Shown: piece after piece, positions 58,415 to 64,000 of the stretch | Numbering within the stretch: position 1 is the first letter of the stretch | Layout: every line of letters begins with the position of its first letter | Origin: an uncultured Fibrobacter sp. | Lineage (GTDB): Bacteria > Fibrobacterota > Fibrobacteria > Fibrobacterales > Fibrobacteraceae | Length of the DNA: 64,000 nucleotides | Direction: 5' to 3' | Assembly (NCBI RefSeq): GCF_947166265.1 | Contig: NZ_CAMVDO010000014.1 | Location: 19,551 to 83,550 of the forward strand | Program-made: the position numbers and the translations under genes | Notes under the pieces: generated by a model | Database searches by the model: none | Told to the model about the DNA's origin: nothing | What the model saw: only the letters and a program-made list of their open reading frames with translations

Positions 58415-59230
58415 ATGGAATACTATAGCTTAAAAATGCGTGCGTCGCAACAAGTGGGCGAAGGCGAACAGAAACACGAACAGCATATTTCTGGTGCAGA
58501 ACGTATTGTGGGCCGGGACTCCGTAGAGGCGGTGTGTACGGCGATGGTGCGCCGCGCTATGAACCATTCCAAGGGCGATCCGGACTTTATCAACGTGAAA
58601 ATCGAAAAGGTTCACGAAAATGATATCCAGGTTTTGAAGGCTTTGTCTGTGACGCGGATTGATGTGGATTCGTGGCAGGAAGGGCTGGAGAAGGCCTTTG
58701 GATTGGTTAGTAAAGCTGTGATGGATGTTCATAAAGAAGGTTCCCTGAGCTTGCCGAAGGGAACGTGTGAAAAAGCGGGACTTCATAACTTTGCCGAGAA
58801 TTTGCCTGAGCTTTTGCGGGCGACTTTCCCGATGCGCGGGGCGATGCTTTACGACATTGCGACGGGCGAACGCCTGGAACCTGATCACGAACGCGGTGTG
58901 CGAGCAACTTACATGGATGCATTACATTCGAGCGAAGTCGATGGCTGCAAGAATCACTTTAACGAAGCGATTGTGCTTGCGACCAAGGTGGCGAATGCTC
59001 CCGGAATGGTGGCGGAATTCTGCGTGAGCGATGACCCGAATTACGTGACGGGCTATGTCGCGAGCAAGGAACTCGGCTATGTACGAATCATGAAGATGAA
59101 GGAAATGGGCGACGAAAACGGAGGCCGCATTTTCCTGTTTGATTCGCGCAAGGCCTCTGCCGAAGAATGTATCGAGTATCTGCAGAAGAAAAAAGTGCTT
59201 GTGGATGTTGCTACGTGCCAAAAGCAGTGA
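58415..59230 (+). CDS. bioW: 6-carboxyhexanoate-CoA ligase (pimeloyl-CoA synthetase)
   Basis: BioW activates free pimelate with CoA and ATP, the entry step to biotin in species that lack BioC/BioH. The product begins MEYYSLKMRASQ and continues HEQHISGAERIV, the BioW signature; RGVRATYMD near residue 152 is also typical. An ATG 53 codons upstream would overlap the GGDEF promoter region and add no homology, so 58415 is used (271 residues). Residues ~109-117 (GSLSLPKGT) are encoded by a palindromic repeat (58740-58764) inserted in frame. bioF follows after a 77-bp gap holding another repeat. Confidence 0.93.
   Translation: MEYYSLKMRASQQVGEGEQKHEQHISGAERIVGRDSVEAVCTAMVRRAMNHSKGDPDFINVKIEKVHENDIQVLKALSVTRIDVDSWQEGLEKAFGLVSKAVMDVHKEGSLSLPKGTCEKAGLHNFAENLPELLRATFPMRGAMLYDIATGERLEPDHERGVRATYMDALHSSEVDGCKNHFNEAIVLATKVANAPGMVAEFCVSDDPNYVTGYVASKELGYVRIMKMKEMGDENGGRIFLFDSRKASAEECIEYLQKKKVLVDVATCQKQ
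58740..58764 (+). repeat. Palindromic repeat inside the bioW coding sequence
   Basis: GTTCCCT and AGGGAAC flank the core GAGCTTGCCGA. The core is identical to that of the element at 9929-9953, but the arms differ completely while staying complementary. Confidence 0.75.
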
Positions 59231-59254
59231 TGTTAATGATGGAGTGAAATGTCA

Positions 59255-59293
59255 TCCTGAGCGGAGCGCTGTAAGGCGCGAAGTCGAAGGATC
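59255..59293. repeat. ATCCT-GAGC...TCGA-AGGAT palindromic repeat between bioW and bioF
   Basis: ATCCT (59255-59259) and AGGAT (59289-59293) enclose GAGC and TCGA and an inner GCGC/GCGC pairing. A second copy with a different inner stem lies at 63883-63918. Confidence 0.7.
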
Positions 59294-59307
59294 CAGGTCG
59301 TAAAAGT

Positions 59308-60522
59308 ATGAACGAACGTATTTTAGACTTATTTACAAAAGACGCTTTAGAGACGGCGCGGGCGAATAATACTTACCGCTCGATGCGCTTGATGGAATCG
59401 CCGGAATCGTCGCACGTGAAAATTCGTATGCCCGATGGCGCATCGCAGAAACAGATTCTGCTGGCGTCCAATTCTTACCTGGATTTGGCTAACATTCCCG
59501 AACTCAAGCAAACGATGGCCCAGGCGGTTTTGGAGTGGGGAACAGGTAGCGGCGGCGCTCGGCTTACGACGGGCAACAAGACTCCGCATCGGGAACTCGA
59601 AGAATTTATCGCCAAGTTCAAGGGCGAAGAATCTGCCATTACGTTCAATACGGGCTATATGGCGAACGTCGGCACGATTTCGGCTTTGTGCGGCAAGAAC
59701 GACTTTATCTTTAGCGACGAATTGAATCACGCCAGCATTATTGATGGAATCCGACTTTCCCGCGCCAAGTGCTTTGTCTATAAGCATAACGATATGGCAG
59801 ATTTGCAACGGGTGATTCAGGAAGCGGATAAATTGAGTGCGGGCGAGTCTGCATTGTCGGCCCCTCGCAAGCTCATCGTGACGGACGCTGTTTTCAGCAT
59901 GGATGGCGACCTTGCGAATCTGCCGGAACTTCTGCGTATCGCGAAAGAAAATGATTGCCTCTTGATGATCGATGAAGCTCACGCCACGGGCGTGCTCGGC
60001 AAGACCGGTCGCGGACTTGCCGAACACTACGGCTGTGCTCACGCCGATGTAACCGTCGGGACATTGAGCAAAGCCGTCGCCGCCGAAGGCGGTTTCGTGG
60101 CGGGCCCGAAGCAGCTGACTGAATTTTTAAAGAATAAATCTCGCAGCTTTATTTTTACGACGGCGATGGCTCCTGCCGTTGCCGCTGCCGCCTGCAATAA
60201 CTTGCACTACATTGATGCGCATCCTGAACGCGTTCAAAATCTGCGTGATAACGTGAAATTTTTCTGCGAAACCCTGCAGCGCGAAGGCGTGAACGTTGAA
60301 CAGTCTCCTTCGGCGATTGTTCCAATTGTTATCGGCGACGAAGCGAAGGCAATGCAGATTTCCGCAAAATTGCAGGAACAGGGAATCTTGATTCCCGCGA
60401 TTCGCTATCCGACAGTTGCCAAGGGGCAAGCCCGCCTGCGTGCAAGTCTGATGGCAACACATACGCGAGAACAACTCCAGATCGCAGCAACAACCATCGC
60501 TCAAATCATAAAAAAGCTTTGA
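59308..60522 (+). CDS. bioF: 8-amino-7-oxononanoate synthase (KAPA synthase)
   Basis: BioF joins pimeloyl-CoA with L-alanine to give KAPA, using PLP. The 404-residue alpha-oxoamine synthase shows LLASNSYLDLANIPELK, WGTGSGGARLTTGN, FNTGYMANVG, DELNHASIIDGIRLS, the MIDEAHATGVLG block and the PLP lysine K255 in GTLSKAVAAEGG. Related enzymes such as 2-amino-3-ketobutyrate-CoA ligase share the fold, but the biotin neighbours bioW and bioD settle the call. Its stop codon overlaps the proposed TTG start of bioD. Confidence 0.94.
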   Translation: MNERILDLFTKDALETARANNTYRSMRLMESPESSHVKIRMPDGASQKQILLASNSYLDLANIPELKQTMAQAVLEWGTGSGGARLTTGNKTPHRELEEFIAKFKGEESAITFNTGYMANVGTISALCGKNDFIFSDELNHASIIDGIRLSRAKCFVYKHNDMADLQRVIQEADKLSAGESALSAPRKLIVTDAVFSMDGDLANLPELLRIAKENDCLLMIDEAHATGVLGKTGRGLAEHYGCAHADVTVGTLSKAVAAEGGFVAGPKQLTEFLKNKSRSFIFTTAMAPAVAAAACNNLHYIDAHPERVQNLRDNVKFFCETLQREGVNVEQSPSAIVPIVIGDEAKAMQISAKLQEQGILIPAIRYPTVAKGQARLRASLMATHTREQLQIAATTIAQIIKKL

Positions 60523-61241
60523 TTAAAAATATGACCCTCAAAAATCTCTCGTCTCTTGTCTCTCGTCTTTCGTCTAAATCCAAGGGATATTTCGTTACAG
60601 CCACCGGAACCGATGTTGGTAAAACATTTGTGACCGCCCTGCTCGTGAAAAAGTGGCGCGATTCCGGTATCGATGCGGGCTACTACAAGGCCGCCCTCAG
60701 TGGCGCTGAATTCCGCGACGGCAAATGGGTCGCCGGTGACGCCGACTACGTGAAACGCATTGCAAATCTTCCTGATTCGCAAGAACAGCTCGTGAGCTAT
60801 GTCTATAAGGAGGCTGTCTCTCCGCATCTTGCTGCTCGCAAAGAAGGGAATCCCGTGGACTTGACGAAGGTCAAAGCCGATTTTGAAGCGGCTTGCGCTA
60901 GCCACGAATTCATTTTTGCCGAAGGTAGCGGGGGGATCATTTGTCCCATCCGCTATGATGACCAGAAGGTTTTCCTCGAGGACATTATCAAGACCGTGAA
61001 CCTCCCGATTCTCGTGGTAACGACGGCGGCGCTCGGCTCCATTAACGCCTGCGTGCTCACAGTGGAATATGCTCGTAGCCGCGGCCTAGACGTCCGCGGG
61101 CTCATCGTGAATCGCTACGGCTCCAGCGGCAACTTGGAAATGGAAGACGACAATATCCGCATGATGCAAGACCTAACGGGCCTCGAAATCCTTGCGAAAG
61201 TCAAAGACGGCGACACCGATTTAGGCGTTCAACCGTTTTAA
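60519..61241 (+). CDS. bioD: Dethiobiotin synthetase
   Basis: BioD closes the ureido ring of dethiobiotin from DAPA, CO2 and ATP. The P-loop is GTDVGKT (residues 30-36 from a TTG start at 60519 that overlaps the bioF stop; ATG at 60531 is equally possible). YYKAALSG (substrate lysine), the EGSGGIICPI block and VVTTAALGSINACVLT are typical. The 17-20 residues before the fold (LSSLVSRLSSKS) are encoded by a CTCGTCT-type repeat at 60545-60575 and look like a non-native extension. The 3' end overlaps the convergent GNAT gene by four bases. Confidence 0.93.
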   Translation: MIKNMTLKNLSSLVSRLSSKSKGYFVTATGTDVGKTFVTALLVKKWRDSGIDAGYYKAALSGAEFRDGKWVAGDADYVKRIANLPDSQEQLVSYVYKEAVSPHLAARKEGNPVDLTKVKADFEAACASHEFIFAEGSGGIICPIRYDDQKVFLEDIIKTVNLPILVVTTAALGSINACVLTVEYARSRGLDVRGLIVNRYGSSGNLEMEDDNIRMMQDLTGLEILAKVKDGDTDLGVQPF

Positions 61242-61726
61242 AGTTCGATATAATGCGGGATAATGTCCTCGTAGCTCCCGTCCTTGAGCAAAAAGCCCTT
61301 GGGAATCACGCCGAGCTGGGTAAAGCCGAGTTTCTTGTAGAGCTTGAGGGCCGAGGTATTCGTCGCGACGACCGCGTTGAACTGCAAAATCCTGAAGCCG
61401 ATTTCCTTTGCCTTCGCGAGGCAATCCTTCACGAGAAATTCGCCGATGTGCTGGCCGCGCTTGTTCTTCTTGACGGCGTAGCTCGCGTTTGAAATGTGCC
61501 CGCAGCGCCCGACATTATTCGGGTGAAGAATGTACAGCCCGACCACTTCGCCGGAGTCCGCATCGATAGCGATGCCCGTGAATGACTGCGACTTGAAAAA
61601 GGCGTCTCCCGTTTGTGCGTCAAGTGGTTCCTTCTGCGGAAACGCGATGCCGTCTTCGACAATGTCGTTCCAGATTGCAATGGCTTCGTTGATGTATTTT
61701 TCGTTGTAATGTTCAATGTTGAGCAT
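61238..61726 (-). CDS. GNAT-family N-acetyltransferase
   Basis: The 162-residue protein has the GNAT fold: strand IAIDADSGEVVGLYILHP, the acetyl-CoA pyrophosphate loop near residues 88-95 (KKNKRGQHIGEFL, a Q/R-x-x-G-x-G/A variant) and the C-terminal block NTSALKLYKKLGFTQLG. Closest in look to phosphinothricin-acetyltransferase-like or ribosomal-protein acetyltransferase families. Substrate unknown. AAGGA lies close before the ATG. Convergent with bioD and downstream of a lipoprotein gene on the same strand, 18 bases away. Confidence 0.85.
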   Translation of the reverse strand: MLNIEHYNEKYINEAIAIWNDIVEDGIAFPQKEPLDAQTGDAFFKSQSFTGIAIDADSGEVVGLYILHPNNVGRCGHISNASYAVKKNKRGQHIGEFLVKDCLAKAKEIGFRILQFNAVVATNTSALKLYKKLGFTQLGVIPKGFLLKDGSYEDIIPHYIEL

Positions 61727-61744
61727 GATATAATCCTTACTTTG

Positions 61745-62722
61745 TCAGTCAAATAAACCTTTGAAACATTTTACAAATTTATCGAAATCTACTTTATCTC
61801 CAAGGGACGTATATGTATGGCCTTCTATTAAATCGTCTGGTATATATTCCTTAACCAGACACACGTCCTCGGTTGCGTCAATCGCCTCCATATGCAATAC
61901 GCAGGATTTTCCGTCTGCGACAACTTTAAAGAAATAACTCATCTTTTTCTCGTTGTGTATGGTGTTTTCCATCGAAAGCTTGAATTGTTTTCCTTTCCTT
62001 TTAAATTCGATAGCAGTATTGGTACGTACAATATCTTCGCAGGGGTCGCAATACTCGTACAGTTCATCATCCGTCAAATGGTTCTCGTTGTACTTACCGA
62101 ACATCAAATACCAATCGGGACCCCAATCATAATCCCCTTGATGGGGATGCTGGGTTCCATCTTGTTCAGCTACAATATCCTGCATCATTACAACAAAGGC
62201 GTCCGTGCTTGTGACGGGAGCATCTTCTTTGATGGAATACTCCCATACCGCTGTGAGGCCTGAAACAATCAAGTATTCCGGAGTGAAAATTTCGCTTTCG
62301 TCTTCTAGTAGAATCCATCTGCCGCCCAAGGCACTACCATCATTTGTTTCGCGTAAATATGTTTTCACAAGGTAAGATGAATTGGAGAAAAACAGAGTGT
62401 CCCCCGAAAGTCTATAACTGTAATATTCGTGATAATGATCCATTTCGGGATCCCAGACCAGCACTCCGTTTTGGGCATAGCACATGCCGTTAAAGTGATA
62501 ATTCAAGACGGAATGAAGAGTGTCAAATACATAGTATTTCAATACATCCTTCGTAATCAAGGAGCTTTCTTGCGCTGTTACATTTTTCCCAAAATGGTTG
62601 TCTAACTTGTCTTCTGAACTATCAGCGGAAATCGTAGGAGTAGAACAACTACACAAAAAAACGTACAATAGTGCACCGAGCGTTTGGATGAAAATGGAAA
62701 TTTTTTTGTGGCGGATTTTCAT
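61745..62722 (-). CDS. Lipoprotein of unknown function
   Basis: The start at 62722 gives MKIRHKKISIFIQTLGALLY then VFLCSC, a lipoprotein signal with lipobox L-C-S-C. An earlier in-frame start at 62764 would add 14 residues before the signal and is less likely. The 325-residue product has Cys pairs (YEYCDPCED near residue 225 and CVLHM...CLVKE near 280-295) and beta-rich text (YSYRLSGDTLFFSNSSYLVK). I recognise no family. No ribosome site is seen, and TATATT lies 14 bases before the ATG. The GNAT gene follows after 18 bases. Confidence 0.65.
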   Translation of the reverse strand: MKIRHKKISIFIQTLGALLYVFLCSCSTPTISADSSEDKLDNHFGKNVTAQESSLITKDVLKYYVFDTLHSVLNYHFNGMCYAQNGVLVWDPEMDHYHEYYSYRLSGDTLFFSNSSYLVKTYLRETNDGSALGGRWILLEDESEIFTPEYLIVSGLTAVWEYSIKEDAPVTSTDAFVVMMQDIVAEQDGTQHPHQGDYDWGPDWYLMFGKYNENHLTDDELYEYCDPCEDIVRTNTAIEFKRKGKQFKLSMENTIHNEKKMSYFFKVVADGKSCVLHMEAIDATEDVCLVKEYIPDDLIEGHTYTSLGDKVDFDKFVKCFKGLFD

Positions 62723-62786
62723 AAGACTTAGGAGGGAATATATTATTTGCAATGGTTGTGTCAAGTCGGGCGAAAGTTTGTAAAGC

Positions 62787-63686
62787 TTAATTGTTGCTTT
62801 CTCGCTCCAATTCCGCTTTCAAGGACTTGAGGAACTGCGCTGCGGGCTTGCTGAACACGGGATTCCTTTTCCATATGACCACGAGACCACTAGTGCGCAA
62901 TGGCGTGAATGGCACGAAAGCGAGTTTGCTCTTGCCGCCCGTGTTTACGAGGCCTTCCAGCGAGAAAGCCGCACCGAGTCCCTGTTCCACAAACACAGAC
63001 GCATTATAAATCAGGTTGTAGGTCGCAATGATGTTGAGCGAATTGAGCTCGCGCCCGAGCTGCCCCGAGAATTCCCGCATCTTCATTGTTTGCCTGGAGG
63101 CGAGCAGCGGGATGTGCTCCAGGTCGCGGACCGTCACAAAACCCTTCTTCGCGAGCGGGCTATCCTTGCGCACTAGCAGCCCCCATGTGTCCCTTGCGGG
63201 GAGTTCCACGAACTCGTATTTCGACTTGTCGACAGGCTCCACCAAAAGCCCGAAGTTCAATAGCCCCTGGTCCAGCTTTTCGGTCACGTCCTGCGCATTG
63301 CCGCTGGTGATGTGCATACAAATTTTCGGATGTTCCTTTTGCATGCGCTTGCACGCCGCCGCGATAATGCTGAATGCCTTTGTCTCGCCGCCACCGATAT
63401 ACACGTCACCGACAACTTCTTCCTTGCTCGATTCGGCAAATTCCTTTTGGGTATGCTTCACGAGCTCCATGATTTCTTGCGCACGCTTCTTGAAACGCAG
63501 GCCCTCTTCGGTCAGCGTTGTCTTCTTGTTGCTGCGCACAAAGAGTTGCGCTCCGATTTCTTCTTCCAGTTCCTGCATCTGGCGCGAAAGCGTCGGCTGC
63601 GTCACGAAAAGCACGTTGTTCGCCGCCTGCGAAAAACTTTCCTGCTCGGCCACCGCCAAAAAGTATTTAAGAGTCCGTAGTTCCAT
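62787..63686 (-). CDS. LysR-family transcription regulator
   Basis: The 299-residue protein has the LysR winged helix at residues 1-60 (LRTLKYFLAVAEQESFSQAA, then TQPTLSRQMQELEEEIGAQL) and the two-lobed effector domain at ~90-295 (VYIGGGETKAFSIIAAACKR, LLNFGLLVEPVD). Length is normal for the family. AGGAA sits seven bases before the ATG. A 13-bp palindrome AAAATGTCATTTT (63698-63710) just upstream may be its own operator. LysR proteins usually control a divergent gene, but the 314-bp region on that side holds only repeats and an IS tip. Effector unknown. Confidence 0.92.
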   Translation of the reverse strand: MELRTLKYFLAVAEQESFSQAANNVLFVTQPTLSRQMQELEEEIGAQLFVRSNKKTTLTEEGLRFKKRAQEIMELVKHTQKEFAESSKEEVVGDVYIGGGETKAFSIIAAACKRMQKEHPKICMHITSGNAQDVTEKLDQGLLNFGLLVEPVDKSKYEFVELPARDTWGLLVRKDSPLAKKGFVTVRDLEHIPLLASRQTMKMREFSGQLGRELNSLNIIATYNLIYNASVFVEQGLGAAFSLEGLVNTGGKSKLAFVPFTPLRTSGLVVIWKRNPVFSKPAAQFLKSLKAELERESNN

Positions 63687-63697
63687 GCTTATTTCCT

Positions 63698-63710
63698 AAA
63701 ATGTCATTTT
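63698..63710. promoter_or_regulatory. 13-bp palindrome upstream of the LysR gene
   Basis: AAAATGTCATTTT is a perfect palindrome 12 bases from the start codon on the minus strand. Its centre ATGTCAT matches the half-site in the palindrome at 5308. Confidence 0.35.
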
Positions 63711-63720
63711 GGAGGGGCAA

Positions 63721-63763
63721 GGTTGGTGAGCTTAAGCCTGTGCTGAGCTTGTCGAAGTAAACC
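63721..63763. repeat. Composite GAGCTTGTCGA-type repeat
   Basis: GGTT at one end and AACC at the other enclose GGTGAGCTT and a core GAGCTTGTCGA (63745-63755). It is a diverged member of the palindrome family at 9929, 33849 and 58740. Confidence 0.55.
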
Positions 63764-63870
63764 ATGCCCCGATAGAATCCATTTAGCGTTTCTTTTATAC
63801 AATATACATTATTATGCCTAGAGGGCATAGCGAAATTTTTGTGGGGGGAAGCATCCCCCTGCTTGCAGCC

Positions 63871-63927
63871 TTGCCCTGTGTCATCCTGAGCGAAGCCCTT
63901 CGGGCGTAGTCGAAGGATCTAGGGCAA
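63871..63927. repeat. ATCCT-GAGC...TCGA-AGGAT repeat with long outer stem
   Basis: An outer stem TTGCCCT / AGGGCAA (63871-63877 with 63921-63927) encloses ATCCT / AGGAT (63883-63887 with 63914-63918) and an inner GCCC-TTC-GGGC hairpin. It is the second copy of the element at 59255. Confidence 0.7.
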
Positions 63928-63947
63928 GGTTTCCAGCACCCCCTCTG

Positions 63948-64000
63948 TGAAGTGAACCCCGAAAGTTGGACACAGCTTTCGAGGAATTTATGGCTTTCAA
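63948..64000 (+). mobile_element. Probable left end of an IS3-family (IS150-like) element, cut by the window
   Basis: The text TGAACCCCGAAAGTTGGACA (63953-63972) resembles IS150-type terminal repeats, which carry a GTTGGAC block. An ATG at 63990 preceded by GAGGA starts MAF, as expected for the first small transposase frame. Only the tip is in the window, so the call rests on the terminal motif; the exact left boundary (63946-63953) is uncertain. Confidence 0.45.

Overview
The window reads as a chromosome segment of Fibrobacter or a very close relative; this is inference from gene content. It carries three fibro-slime domain proteins, a family typical of Fibrobacter. It also has Ser-rich linkers and type IX-secretion-like C-terminal tails on exported proteins, a secreted GH26 beta-mannanase, many lipoproteins and DUF285 (BspA-like) repeat proteins. 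Taxonomy was not tested by any search.

Layout. 1-6.1 kb: an accessory locus with two DUF285 repeat-protein genes, each followed by a near-identical terminator, and two paralogous secreted trypsin-like proteases; a small membrane protein and an M15-like peptidase lie between. 6.1-14.6 kb: a membrane protein, a large fused membrane/spermidine-synthase-like protein carrying an in-frame insertion of genomic palindromes, a fibro-slime protein, a YbgC-type thioesterase and a lipoprotein. 14.8-29.3 kb: the core translation/transcription cluster tRNA-Thr, tRNA-Tyr, tRNA-Thr, tuf, rpmG, tRNA-Trp, secE, nusG, rplK, rplA, rplJ, rplL, rpoB, rpoC, rpsL, rpsG. 29.5-33.8 kb: a two-gene secreted unit whose large member has a calcium-motif plus beta-domain layout like binary-toxin B / anthrax protective antigen proteins. 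33.9-38.4 kb: a membrane acyltransferase, the GH26 mannanase and a divergent regulator with two wHTH domains and a sugar-binding-like domain. 38.5-41.8 kb: convergent eno and pta, separated by terminators and three tandem 94-bp repeats whose arms covary as RNA stems. 42-50.1 kb: two large tandem fibro-slime paralogues. 50.2-54 kb: rng, amt and glnK, with a consensus sigma-54 promoter in front of glnK. 54-55.5 kb: a vWA lipoprotein. 55.6-61.2 kb: biotin genes bioA, bioW, bioF, bioD with a GGDEF protein in between. 61.2-64 kb: GNAT, lipoprotein, LysR regulator, genomic palindromes and what looks like the left tip of an IS3-family element.

How the genes work together. The core cluster supplies EF-Tu, the Sec and NusG factors, ribosomal proteins and RNA polymerase. 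The bio genes follow the pimelate-to-biotin route via BioW, although bioB is not in the window. glnK and amt form a nitrogen-responsive ammonium uptake unit. The GH26 enzyme and its divergent regulator look like a mannan-responsive pair. Fibro-slime, DUF285 and the toxin-B-like proteins are candidate surface or secreted factors of a fibre-degrading gut bacterium.

The most unusual signals are the 94-bp repeats with compensatory changes (40099-40392), a palindrome family that has entered coding sequence in frame (near 9929 and inside bioW at 58740), the duplicated DUF285/protease locus, and the toxin-B-like secreted protein at 30623-33775.
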